A stretch of 64,000 nucleotides of DNA from Siphonodentalium dalli (GCA_032622095.1 CP136067.1:180890556-180954555); one strand, 5' to 3'; counted from the stretch's first letter, positions 1 through 10,030 are shown. Notes: a model not told the origin generated them from the sequence alone. Numbers and translations are program-made.

Positions 1-836
1 TATCAATGTTCTCAGACAAAAAGCAAAGACATTCAAACTGATACAGTTCAGAATTCGTTAGATTGAAAATAACCATGCAAGTTCTGAGAAAAGTGTACAT
101 CGTACATTTTGCAAATTTTGTGCAGTGCAAGCTGTCTAAAATGACGGGAATAGAATAGTAAAAGTTTAAAATTTAGTCCTATTTGGGACATGTGATCATG
201 TTTCATCGAATGCGTAGCTACATTACTATTTATTCAACTTGTTATATGCATAAATTTATTCGTTTAAACCATTCGAAACGCCGGAGTAAATGTGATCCAA
301 TTTCGAGGCGAGAGTTTTTGTTGATACGTCACCAAGGCAGCAACGTCGTGAGGTGAAAGGTCACATTGTGCATAGTCCTTTCTTGAGGTTTAATACACAT
401 AATTATGTAAGATATAGCTAAAATTTAATACACGGTATAACATCAAACCGGTATAAGATCAAATACTATTGGATTAATGTGACTGTCCTGTGTAACGTGT
501 GTGTGTACTATGTAATGTGGTTTGTATGTTTCTTCGATAATTATAACTGTGAAAAACAATAGAATACTTGATTCGATAGTTATCAAAATTGATTAGTTGA
601 TGCCATGTTACACTGTTTATAACAAATAGTTTCATACTCATTCAGAAATCGGTGACATCAAAGCACTTTCATTATAAGGAAAGTGACATGTACAACGTAC
701 ATCTATACATTGTTTTCGTGGCATCAAAACGTTTAATAGATATTAACAACTTGAATGCGGCAATACATCGTTACTAATTGATATGACGGCAAATTCGCAA
801 TCATATTCGCAATAGTTTATTATAACTGAAGTAAAA
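1..836. other. Non-coding, no feature recognised (COPA intron)
   Basis: AT-rich sequence with no exon of alpha-COP on the minus strand and no clear repeat. It is inferred to be intronic because the 3' exons of COPA must lie further left. Confidence 0.5.
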
Positions 837-963
837 TAGTGGACCGGACCGGACCGGCGGCAAAAAGCGGTCCGGTCCGATCCAGAGACACCCGGTCCGG
901 ACCGGGCCGTGGTCCACCCCTGGACCGCAGACCGGACCGGTCCAAAACGGTCCGGTCCGCATC
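837..963. repeat. GC-rich GGACCGG palindrome cluster
   Basis: GGACCGG and CCGGTCC are repeated in both orientations within about 125 bp, giving a strongly self-complementary, GC-rich island in AT-rich DNA. The minus strand contains CAGGGGTGGACC, which resembles a hAT terminus, so this may be a remnant of a short hAT-type foldback. No target duplication was identified. Confidence 0.55.
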
Positions 964-973
964 ACTAATTCAG

Positions 974-1290
974 ACACTATGCCAACTGGAGGAATATAGC
1001 ATTCTAGTAACAACGCCGAAAATTTCAATCAAATCGACGTTACAACTTCATAGAAATCATTGTCTGAACTACGCTCAAATGTAAATATTTACTACTCGAT
1101 TCGGGACGCATCTATCAGCGATAAACTAACGAAAAAGATTTTGCCATCGAGAGTCACTGCATTTAATTAATATACAATAATGGTGTGTGTTGTCAATTTT
1201 GATATAATAATTGTAAAAATTACTACTTTGAACAAGATTATTCTCCATTTATATTTGATCACCCTACCGGAGTGTTTCATATCACTTTAA
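974..1290 (+). repeat. Dispersed repeat, copy 1
   Basis: This stretch matches 18802-19115 in the same orientation, with frequent small differences. Shared words in order include CTATGCCAACTGGA, AAATATTTACTACTCG, GGTGTGTGTTGTCAATTT and GAACAAGATTATTCTCC. It has no recognisable coding capacity and is probably part of an old interspersed element of unknown class. Confidence 0.75.
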
Positions 1291-1699
1291 TGAATCTCAT
1301 GAAAATGAGGGTTGATGCTTAACAAGGTAATATATTATGAAAAGTTGCACTGAGTGGAAAATTATTTGTAAGCAGACAGTCAGATGCATCAACATTGTAC
1401 ATGTATGAAAGTTGAAACAGTAAAATATGATTAAAATTTGCAATATGACAATACTAATGACAACTTAATAGTAGCTTCCATGATGTAGATGAAAGCACGT
1501 GCATTTATATTGTGATAGACATGAAATCTGAGCCGATTAAGAAAAAAAAGACAGCTAGGCAACACATCCCCGGAATAAGGTGGCTTTATTTGACCTGAGG
1601 CTTCTTTAGAAATGAAAAATTTGATTCTGTAAACAATAAATGAATCAAACTTTGGTTCCCACTGTCTATGCTGTTTACATATTTGATTAGATACCAGAA

Positions 1700-2030
1700 T
1701 AATAATCGGCAAATCTATGTTGAAAAAGGGCCATAAATCAGTCAGAAATGGTATCATATAATCATAACTTGAGTTATCGTCCGGACAACAAAATAATAGG
1801 CAAATTTGAAGTAAAAAAGGTAATATCTCTGCCATAAACGGTCGCATCTGATCCAAATTTGAACTTGATTGGTACTTTTTGAAGGCCACATACAAAGTTT
1901 GATCAAATTTTGTTGAATACTATTCAAGTTATTATCCAGACGTTTTTGAATGGACATGCAGACGGACGGACACCACTCATTTCTATAGATCCCCAAAACA
2001 AAAATTGTTGGGGGGGGGGGGGGGGGGGAA
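1700..2030 (+). repeat. Decayed Helentron-like internal repeat ending in a G19 run
   Basis: The region contains two related words (GTTATCGTCCGGACAAC near 1772 and GTTATTATCCAGACG near 1927), then GACGGACGGAC near 1970, and ends at a 19-G run (2010-2028). Tandem cores followed by a GACG-type microsatellite are usual in non-autonomous Helentron-like elements of invertebrates. No terminal hairpin was found, so the class is tentative. Confidence 0.35.
2010..2028 (+). repeat. Homopolymer (G)19
   Basis: An uninterrupted run of 19 guanines. It may form a G-quadruplex, and its length in the assembly is likely to be uncertain. Confidence 0.95.
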
Positions 2031-2218
2031 AGACAACAAAACTGTCATCGGATGTAGGACCTTTATGGAACTTTTATGCAATGTGGTGTGCGAATATAAA
2101 TCAGCTAAGAATATTACTGTGCAAATTTTAATATGAATAAGGTATTAACAACAGAATAGTAATTGTTCCTTCAACTGATGTCAAAACAATAACAAATGTT
2201 TTAATGCTTTGTACTCAC

Positions 2219-2287
2219 CCTCATAGCAGTCTCAAAAGAACCAGCAAGAACATGATCGACGGGAAGCTGAGAGTTGTTACACCAGAC
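2219..2287 (-). CDS. COPA: COPA exon (window exon 14), last in the window
   Basis: This 69-nt exon (23 codons, phase 0) lies between ATTTCAG and ATGAGG|GTGAGT. It encodes [20 protein letters not shown] and then AMR, almost identical to human [23 protein letters not shown]. The next coding segment (human LLHDQVGVIQF) was not found in 1-2200, so the 3' exons lie outside the window. Confidence 0.95.
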
Positions 2288-2488
2288 CTGAAATGGAACA
2301 CACCAATGTTCATTACCAATTAACGTCTGTATTTATTATGACCCACAGGTAATCAATCCCCTTGCAATTTGATCCAGTACAACATTAACTGGTAGATATC
2401 GTGAATTATAAAAGCATAGAAGAGCGCTGAAAGAGCTCGATTGCTGATAGTGGTGGACTCTGAACAAATTTCCTAAACATTCATCTCC

Positions 2489-2653
2489 AAGCCTTGAAAT
2501 AGCGTGTCTGTCATTTGCAGAATGAGGTGTAAGCAGAATGAGGTTCCCAGAGGGTGAATTTGATGATGCTAGCCCGCTATGCGGGGTAGCATCACTAAAT
2601 TCACCCTCTGGGGACCTCATTCTGCAAATGACAGACACCCTATTTCAAGGCTT
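2489..2653. mobile_element. Foldback MITE, family B (copy 1)
   Basis: The outer inverted repeats AAGCCTTGAAATAG and CTATTTCAAGGCTT enclose an inner inverted pair around CAGAGGGTGAATTT and AAATTCACCCTCTG. The element is flanked on both sides by a ~46-bp imperfect direct repeat (TTGCTGATAG, ACTCTGAACAAAT, AAACATTCATC). Related copies lie at 10031-10125, 18238-18702 and 26320-26412. Confidence 0.75.
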
Positions 2654-2726
2654 GTTGCTGATAGCAGTTGACTCTGAACAAATGTCCCAAACATTCATCC
2701 TGCAGCAGATTATCTAATCTAATATA

Positions 2727-3188
2727 TGTGACTCGCCATATCAAATCCAGTCGTAAGTCGGGATTTTTTTTACCCTGTGCCAATGCATTCTCTTATATAT
2801 GCGAGTCGACCATAGGTCGCCTGGCATATATAAGAGAATGCATTGGCCTAACAATATTTAACAATTTTAATAATTTTTTCTTGTATTCTTTAACAATTTT
2901 ATAATTTCACCCATACAGAGCCCCAGACAAACATGAGCAGACGACACTCTTCTAGATGCTTCTATATATGTGTGGGGCTCCCTGCAGGGTAATGGATGTT
3001 TTTTATTTTATGTCCTAAAATTTGTAAGAAACATTTATTTTAAAAAAATGAAAAAAAATTGTTAGGCCAACGCATTCTCTTATATATGCGAGGCGACCTA
3101 TGGTCGACTCGCATATATAAGAGAATGCATTTGCACAGGGTAAAAAAATCCCGACTTACGACTGGTTTGATATGGCGGGTCACAAATA
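2727..3188. mobile_element. Foldback MITE, family A (palindrome within palindrome)
   Basis: Long terminal inverted repeats run from GTGACTCGCCATATCAAATC to GATATGGCGGGTCAC. Each arm holds its own near-perfect hairpin built on GCATTCTCTTATATATGCGA and its complement around a GTCGACCATAGGTCGC centre (2785-2847 and 3070-3132). An AT-rich spacer separates the arms. It has no coding capacity. A second copy lies at 8657-8890. Confidence 0.8.
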
Positions 3189-3403
3189 TCACGATTTAAA
3201 CCTTGCTCATTCTGTAAATCCATTTATTTATCCAGAAACAGGAAAAAGTTTGGATCTGAACAGTTTTAGCTTTTTCAAAGTCAAATTTATCCATCGTTGT
3301 AATAGTCAAAACCTCAATATCATACACCACACAGAGGTCCACCAATGAAATTCTACTTCCCACATAGTATTGATATAAAGCATTTTGAATAATAAATTGT
3401 TAC

Positions 3404-3478
3404 CTGTGATTGGCTGGTTCCTTTCGTTGGAGGAACAAAGTAGCCTTCTTCCCCAGAAGATGGTGTTGGTCCAACATC
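3404..3478 (-). CDS. COPA: COPA exon (window exon 13)
   Basis: This 75-nt exon (25 codons, phase 0 both ends) lies between TTTTACAG and GTAACA. It encodes DVGPTPSSGEEGYFVPPTKG and then TSQSQ, aligning with human EDGFFVPPTKGTSPTQ. Confidence 0.94.
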
Positions 3479-3686
3479 CTGTAAAATGTTGTTTACTGGT
3501 TTAGAAGTGAACAAAGCAAATTCGCATCAAAATTAGGCAAATATATAGGAATTCTCTATATGTATGTATCTATATATATCTGCTAACAAGACGGAAACAA
3601 ACATTTAAAAAAAAATATTTTAAGATTTGTCTTCCATCGTAGCAATGATTGCTAATAAAACATACTTTAGGTAGTGAAAGATTAAT

Positions 3687-3835
3687 ACAGCAAAACCTCT
3701 CCAAACCGGACCCTCTAAAACTGAATCCCTCTCCATACCGAACAAATTGTCCGGTCCTGAATTCACCCAAGTGCATTCTCACTAAAAATTACCTCTGTAA
3801 ACTGTAACCTCCATATTCCAAACATCGGACAGGTT
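3687..3835 (+). mobile_element. Possible pogo/Tigger-type terminal fragment
   Basis: TACAGCAAAACCTCTCCAAA followed by CCGGACCCTCTAAA resembles pogo-like terminal repeats (TA plus CAGTAAAACCTCT in many animals). No matching opposite end was found, so this would be a solo fragment. Confidence 0.35.
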
Positions 3836-4040
3836 TTTATGTCCATAATTGAGCAAACACATGTATTTTTACCACTGGAAACAGAACGTGTGTTCTATTT
3901 ATTATTGACATTATTTATCCCCTAATTTGCAGAAGATAAAATGCATTACCGAGATGACTAATGGGTGAACATGACCAACTTGAACTGGGAAACTTCAATC
4001 TGCATTTGCAGCCTTGAATGATACAATTTTGATATCTTAC

Positions 4041-4138
4041 CAAATCAGGTGGCAGCTCCAGATCATCATCAACATCCCAGCCAGCACCTTCTGTCGACTC
4101 GGCAACAAGATCCTCATCATCAAATCCACCTCCACCAC
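4041..4138 (-). CDS. COPA: COPA exon (window exon 12), acidic linker
   Basis: This 98-nt exon follows TTTTTAAG and ends at GATTTG|GTAAGA in phase 0. It encodes a glycine run, FDDEDLVAESTEGAG, then WDVDDDLELPPDL, matching human GGGWDVEEDLELPPEL. The upstream intron (9276-4139) contains the nested Helitron, hAT and piggyBac insertions. Confidence 0.94.
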
Positions 4139-4149
4139 CTTAAAAACGT

Positions 4150-4180
4150 AAGAGGCTATACATCATAACAAGCAAGATTA
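4150..4180 (+). repeat. 29-bp minisatellite, left remnant
   Basis: GGCTATACATCATAAC followed by AAGCAAGATTA matches the minisatellite that resumes at 7011. The array is interrupted here by the Helitron at 4181. Confidence 0.7.
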
Positions 4181-4200
4181 TCTATATCTATATTTGCGAA

Positions 4201-4222
4201 TGTCTGTCTGTCTGTCTGTCTG
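4201..4222 (+). repeat. (GTCT)n microsatellite at the Helitron 5' end
   Basis: Five or so GTCT units just inside the Helitron 5' terminus, partly repeated at 5550-5580, where the left region is duplicated. Confidence 0.85.
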
Positions 4223-4378
4223 TGTTCTATAGAAATTCACAGGGGACCATCTAGATGATGCCAAAGGGGTCTACTAGGAGTAGCTTTTTACGAGAAAGAT
4301 AATGGTCGGGGTTAGAATTTTCTAAAGTGACGCCGATGTTGTCGGGGGCAGTAAAAGGGGGAGGGGCAGAAAAAACAT

Positions 4379-5540
4379 TTGTCGCTGATTGCCACCAAAC
4401 TTATATATAATCATCCCCATAATATGAGGAATCTAATGGCATGGTTTAAATATGGCAAAAGTCGCGCCGTTCGCGTCAGGGGTGCCCGGAAGGGGGGGCA
4501 GATTTTTTTCTTCTGTCGCCGATTGCCACGAAACTTACATATAATCATCCCCATGATATGAAGAATCCAACGGTGTGGTTTAAATATGTCAAAAGTGGCG
4601 TCGTTTGAGTCAGGGATGAACGGAAGGGGAGAGGGGCACCAAAATTAATAAAACTAATTTTAGCGCCGATTTCCACCAAATTGATATATATTCTTCTTCA
4701 TGATACAAGGAATCTAATAATGCGATTTAACAACGGCAAATTGTTGTTTTTGGATGAGAGATTGGGAGGGGGTGGGCACTAAATTTGATAATAAGTCGCC
4801 GATTGCCACCACACTTATACAAAATCATCCCCATGGTATGAGGAGTCTAATGGTGTGGCTTTTATCTGTCAAATGTGGCCTCATTCGAGTCAGGTTGCAT
4901 TGAAAGGGACAGGGGTACCAAAATTGATGCACAATTTTTTTTAACGCCAATTTCCACCAAATTGATACACGTTCTTATCCATGATACGAGGAATCTAATC
5001 GTGATTTAAAGACGCTATAGTGGTGCTGTTTGGGTGAGAGGTGGAGAGGGGAGGGATTGACACCAAATTAGATAAAAAAAATTGTTTAGTCGCCGATTAT
5101 CACCAAACTTATAAACAATCATCTTCATGATATCAGGAGTGTAATCGTGTGGTTTAAGGATGTCACAAGTGGGTCATTCGTGTCAGTGGTGTATAGAGAT
5201 GAGAGGGACACAAAAAATTATATCTATATGTTTAGTGCCGATTTCCACCAGATTGATACATATTCTTCTCCGTGATACGAGGAATCTTATCGTGTGGTTT
5301 AGATACACCAAATTGGTGCCCTATGGGTGAGAGATATGGGGACCTTAAATTTGATACGAATTTGTATACTCGCCAATTTTCACCAATTTCATATATATGC
5401 ATCTCTAATCTCTAATGAGTCTTAGTGTGTGCAGCTTGAGTCCGAAATAGGGACGGGAGGGTCACCAAAACTGATACAAAATATTTTTAGTACCAATTAC
5501 CATCAAATTCAGACACGTTCTTATCAAATGATACAAGAAA
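4379..5540 (+). repeat. Diverged tandem repeats inside the Helitron
   Basis: Units of very roughly 150-200 bp repeat the words GCCGATTxCCACCAAA, CATCCCCAT/CTTCATGATA and GAGGAATCTAAT. The units are heavily diverged and show no open frame of note. Confidence 0.65.
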
Positions 5541-7010
5541 TAAAATCGTGCTGTCTGTCTGTCTTTTTGTTTGTCTGTGTGCGTTCTATATATAACTTCA
5601 CGCGGTACAATCGAGATGGCACCAAGGCGTTCTAAGAGGGGTAACTTTTTACAAGGAAGATAGTGGTGCGGGTTAAAATTTTCTAAAATGACGCTGTTGG
5701 TGGGAGGGGAAATTTAAAAAATATGGTGAAATAGTTTTGTCGCTGATTTCCACCAAACGAATACATAATCACCTTCGCAATATGGCGTTGTTCGAGTCAG
5801 CGTTGCATCAACAATTGATTTAATAAACCAAATTCCACCAAATTCATACACGTTTTTCTCTAATGATATACCATGAATTAAATCACATTTGGTGTCGTTT
5901 GCGCCACGGATGGCGAGCGGATATGCACTATCATTGATAAGATTGCTATTCGCCGATATCCACATATAAGTTATATACAGTCACCAGGCCATCTCCATGT
6001 CATTTTAAGTAGTTGGGCGTTCACATTTCACAATCCCGACATATGGTGACCCACATTAGTCACTTGAACAATTATATCTTCTTAATAGTCATATTTATAT
6101 GGGAATGGCAATCAAGGCATTCACACAATGAGCTAGCAAAAAGAGATAACTAGAAGAAGCATTAAACGTATATTTATCATTCCATTGAAGAGATACATAT
6201 ATTCGTGCAAACTGAGAGACCTCGAACCGTCAGAGGATTGCATATATATAATAACAAAATTTAGTCTGTTCCATTCAATACAGTTTCCACAAAAAGTTAC
6301 AATTTGTCAAGAGATATGGAAGGCCTGTTCAAAAATAGTGGTCAAAGTGTGCAGTCAAATATAGTTTCTTCTGATATACAAGAAAATGCAGTTAGTAGCA
6401 CAAGACTTTTCAGGATCCTACCAATACTGACATCTGACAAGGGTTTTAGAACAGACTCATCGACTGACATAAACAACTCAAAATCTCGCTCTGTGCCTGG
6501 CACATGTATCTCATATATGTGCGCAGCAACATTTCGTTTAAACTAAGAATATGTAGCCAATATATAGCACCATGAACAGAGGAGCACCTGGAAATTTCTT
6601 TGAAACATCTGTATCTTCATGGAGATATGATAGCCAGGTGTCCTCGAGATCTTAGTCCAACCCACTAGATTGATTGATACATCTCAATATGTAAAACCCA
6701 ATTATCATCTTTTATCGAACTAATGTGTTTATGATGTTCATGTATCATATTATAACGTCTAATGTATACGCAGTTGTAAATAAATAAATACTTCATTATT
6801 GGTGGAACGGATTAATCGCGATAAACAGAATGACAATTGACAAGGTGAGCCACTACTTATATTCCATGACTGTAATAATCATGTTTTGTGATGCTATTTG
6901 AATATACAATTTATGAGAAAACGTATAACACTTTAAGCAAGAGCATTCTCTATTCCCAACAAATATCCACAGCATACATTAACCTGGGCAACGCCGGGTA
7001 ACCCTGCTAG

Positions 7011-7262
7011 TAGGCTATACATCGTAACCATCAAGATTATAGTTTATACATCATAACCAGCAAGTTTATAGGCAATAAGTTATGCAAACAAGTTATAGGT
7101 TATATATCATAACCATCAAGATTATAGGCAATAAGTTATAACCAACAAGTTATATGTTATACATCATAACCATCAAGATTATAGGCAAAACATTTTAACC
7201 ATTCAGTTTATATGCGATAAATAATAACCGGCAAGTTTATAGGCTATACCATATCTTGTGAT
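7011..7262 (+). repeat. 29-bp minisatellite, middle segment
   Basis: Degenerate units around ATAGGCAATAAGTTATAACC and AACAAGTTTATAGGC with a ~29-bp period. This is the continuation of the array at 4150-4180 and it resumes after the hAT insertion. Confidence 0.75.
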
Positions 7263-7270
7263 GTGTAAAC

Positions 7271-8330
7271 TAGGGGTGCCACGATTAATCGTATAATCGA
7301 TGAACCGTTGATAAAGCCGATAATCGATTACCATTTCCGTCGTCGATTAATCTGCGTTATTTATTTCTGACGTTGGAAAATGCCGGTTATTGTTGAATAC
7401 CCTGATTGTTTTTCACAGTATAATATACAACCGAGGGGTTAACAACATTTGATCATGTATCAAAGAGATTCCGACAACTTGAGTACTACTAGTATATGTT
7501 GCAAACAGCCGGCAGTTCATTTGATGACATGGTTACTCTTCGAGTCATTGTATATTCTTCAAATTGCATGGCACCATGATGGCGACACTGCAGCTTTGAA
7601 CTTATGCCGACATCGTTGTATATTTCTACAAGAAAGGCGGCACTACGTCTTTGAAATGGACTGAATGCCCTCGCCCTTGAATCTCATTGGACCAAAGGGG
7701 AGTTGATTGACATTCTCTCGATATCAGGGAACCTACGGCATTTTAATCAGCGATATTCTCGGCGGTGTCATTTGCAGCAAGTATACTTTGTTTGTATAAG
7801 TATACTTAGATGTTACTAGTACAGGCTATCGCTTATAGTGTGGTGACTGCTAAATGAAATTAACTATTACCAAATACTTATTTTTTTATGAGTCCTGAAA
7901 TTTGCGGGCAGGGGCCCACCTTTGTAATTGTTATCCATGCTCTGGAAGTTCGCTGAAACTTATAGTTTCCATAACATTAGATTCCTTTTTTTTAGGAACC
8001 ACCGTCAGTCCGTCGTGCATTCCTACTTTTATATTGCTTGTATGTTTGGCTGTTAAATTAATCGCTACGTTCGTTCCAATGAACTCACAAATATTATAAC
8101 CATGACATCGCCGAGAACTGTGCTTGTATTGAACACATTGTGCTCATTAGTCATTACCGGTGGTTTATGATGCAGCGAAAGCAGTTAACCAGCATCCAGC
8201 CAATATGGCAATAGGCCATATTACGGAATACTTCTACTGATGTTATTATTATTATGTACGATTAATCGATTATAGTCGATTATTGACGACCGATTATCGA
8301 TTATCAAAATAAATAATCGTGGCACCTCTA
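7271..8330. mobile_element. Non-autonomous hAT element
   Basis: The termini are TAGGGGTGCCACGATTA and the inverted TAATCGTGGCACCTCTA. Both sides carry the same 8-bp target duplication GTGTAAAC (7263-7270 and 8331-8338). The TAG(G/A)GGTGC end and 8-bp duplication are diagnostic of hAT elements. Sub-terminal regions are rich in ATCGATTA words in both orientations. The ~1.06-kb interior has no recognisable transposase, so this is a MITE-like or deleted copy inserted in the minisatellite. Confidence 0.87.
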
Positions 8331-8338
8331 GTGTAAAC

Positions 8339-8635
8339 TGAATAAAAGACGAGTTCCTTTTAGCTTACAACCATTAAGTTTATAGGCAATAAGTTATAAC
8401 AACAAGTTTGTATGCCATAAATTATAACCAGCAAGTTTACAGTCAAAAAATTAAAACAAACAAGTTTACATGCAATAAATTGTAACCGGCAAGTTTACAG
8501 GGAAAAAATTAAAACAAACAAGTTTATAGGCAATAAGTTATAACCAACAAGTTTATAGGCAATAAATTAAAATCTGCAAGTTTACAGGCAAAAAAGTTAT
8601 AACAAACAAGTTTATAGGCATCATTGCTTTTTTCA
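8339..8635 (+). repeat. 29-bp minisatellite, right segment
   Basis: Units such as CAAGTTTATAGGCAATAAG followed by TTATAACCAA recur every 29-30 bp up to the piggyBac-type insertion. Confidence 0.8.
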
Positions 8636-8639
8636 TTAA

Positions 8640-9028
8640 CCCTTTACCCAACAGAAGGGCCCTGTGCCAATGCATTCTCTTATATATGCGAGTCGACCAT
8701 AGGTCGCCTCGCATATATAAGAGAACGCATTGGCTTAACACATTAAAAATTATAAAATTGTTAAAGAATGTAAGAAAAATGGTAAAAAGTGTTAAAAAAG
8801 ATTTTTTTAGGCCAATGCATTCTCTTTTATATGCGAGGCGACCTATGGTCGACTCGCATATATAAGAGAATGCATTGGCACAGGGCATAACTGTAACTAT
8901 CACAATGTGGTCAAGGAGCCGGTTCCAATGATATCCATATTTGTATGGTTCTATTGAGACAGACCGAAGATATTTTAGGCTGTTGAAGCTTTATTTGGCC
9001 GGTTTTGGCCGTTTTGTTGGGTAAAGGG
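8640..9028. mobile_element. piggyBac-type MITE
   Basis: The termini CCCTTTACCCAACA and TGTTGGGTAAAGGG are perfect inverted repeats flanked by TTAA on both sides (8636-8639, 9029-9032). The CCY end and TTAA duplication identify the piggyBac superfamily. The element is 389 bp, has no transposase, and contains a family-A foldback element (8657-8890). Confidence 0.85.
8657..8890. mobile_element. Foldback MITE, family A (copy nested in piggyBac MITE)
   Basis: It runs from GCCCTGTGCCAATGCATTCT to its inverse ending GGCACAGGGC. Each arm contains the same inner hairpin as the copy at 2727-3188 (CTCTTATATATGCGAGTCGA and complement). The spacer is AT-rich. Confidence 0.8.
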
Positions 9029-9276
9029 TTAAGGTCATGGGTAATTAATTATGCAGTATATAAATATCATGCTTCTTGAAAACAAAATTTTGTCTACAAA
9101 ATGTTCTAATTAATGCCCAGACTATGGTAGAGATGATGATTTTATAGCTGCACTGGTACAGTTTACACGTCACAAGATATGTCTATCTGAAACTGACTGA
9201 TAACCTAATTGCTAGACATACATGACAAAACAAGCTTTCTTATGTTGGAATATAATACTTCATGAAAGAATCTAAC

Positions 9277-9360
9277 CTTCATCCATGATGAGCTCAGCAT
9301 CAGCTCCCCAGCCCTCTGCTCCATGATCCTCCTCAGCGACGGCCATCGACGACGGCTTAG
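9277..9360 (-). CDS. COPA: COPA exon (window exon 11), acidic linker
   Basis: This 84-nt exon follows TTTGCAG and ends at GATGAAG|GTTAGA, in phase 1 at both ends. It encodes (A)KPSSMAVAEEDHGAEGWGA and then DAELIMDE, aligning with human TEGWGEDAELQLDED. A decayed partial copy lies at about 9752-9800, with a SINE between the two. Confidence 0.92.
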
Positions 9361-9389
9361 CTGCAAAGCAAGACATGAATAATTATAGA

Positions 9390-9704
9390 TTGATTGATTG
9401 ATTGATTGGGGGTTATTGTCGCTTTAGCCACTAAGGCCATATCACGACATTGCCAGTTTTAGTGGTGGAGGAAATCCGCACAATTGCGACTAACCTAACA
9501 GTGATTTCAATGGCTGATAAACTCGTCAACCATGTGCGGCAAACCACCGACCATCGGCGAGTAACTGGCAACTCCACCAGATAACGATTTCGAGTTACAA
9601 AGTCCACGATGGAAACATGTGGATTTGAACCCTTATCGCCAGCGCTGGAGGGCGAAACGGCTTGGAGTGGTACCCCTAACCGATTGAGCCACCGAGGCCC
9701 CTTT
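9390..9704 (-). mobile_element. tRNA-derived SINE with 12-bp target duplication
   Basis: On the minus strand the head begins GGGGCCTCGGTGGCTCAATC. It contains an A box (TGGCTCAATCGG) and a perfect B box (GGTTCAAATCC), so it is a Pol III promoter from a tRNA. A ~220-bp unrelated body follows, with a 3' tail of ATCA/CAAT repeats. The target duplication AATAATTATAGA is present at 9378-9389 and 9705-9716. The missing acceptor-stem pairing and the long body exclude a functional tRNA gene. It inserted beside COPA exon 11. Confidence 0.85.
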
Positions 9705-9751
9705 AATAATTATAGAGAAGTGTATGGGAAGGGAATATAAATAATAGAGCA

Positions 9752-9800
9752 GCCTGCTCCGTGATTCTCATCGATGACTGCTTAGCTGCTAAACAAAACA
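9752..9800 (-). pseudogene. Decayed partial duplicate of COPA exon 11
   Basis: The minus strand reads CTAAGCAGTCATCGATG after a TTAGCAG-like acceptor, then ATCACGGAGCAG. Exon 11 reads CTAAGCCGTCGTCGATG, then ATCATGGAGCAG. An internal stretch of about 15 nt is missing in between, and no acidic motif or GT donor is preserved. It looks like an old tandem duplication of the exon 5' half and acceptor. Confidence 0.7.
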
Positions 9801-10030
9801 AGATAAAAACAAATGTGAGGGAGAAATACATCCATGTCTCACATTGTCTGCTTACTTACTGGAAAAACAAGAGGTGAACGTGTGGGTATATTTCATTCTG
9901 AGTTATCACTGACATAATTTGGTTTGAAAATTAACATGCCTTCCGCAGTCATTCTGCTGAAATGAAGTGAAATTTCACTCCTGTCAGTAGATTCAGCAAG
10001 AATAACAAAAGTAAATGGCAAGTTATCTCA

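Larger units (their letters stand above)
4181..7010 (+). mobile_element. Non-autonomous Helitron
   Basis: The 5' end is A|TCTATATCTATATTTGCGAA followed by a GTCT microsatellite. The 3' end has a short GC-rich hairpin (ACCTGGG, CGCCGGGT) a few bases before terminal CTAG|T. These are the Helitron hallmarks: 5' TC, 3' hairpin plus CTRR, insertion between A and T, and no target duplication. Removing the element rejoins the flanking 29-bp minisatellite exactly (AAGATTA + TAGGCTATAC). The interior has diverged tandem units (TCGCCGATT-CCACCAAA words, 4380-5540) and a second copy of the left region from 5548. No Rep/helicase ORF is present. Confidence 0.8.

Noticed and set aside
1431-1895. 154-codon minus-strand open frame
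   Set aside because: The translation is low-complexity with no known motif, overlaps a Helentron-like repeat region and has no splice or promoter context. Chance ORF.
1-2200. Next downstream COPA exon (human LLHDQVGVIQF)
   Set aside because: No matching minus-strand translation was found. It must lie outside the window.
7449-7664. hAT transposase fragment
   Set aside because: The 71-codon frame inside the hAT element shows no dimerisation (hATC) or zinc-finger motif that I recognise.
9615-9704. Stand-alone tRNA gene on the minus strand
   Set aside because: A and B boxes are present but the acceptor stem does not close. The sequence continues into a SINE body with a tail and target duplication.
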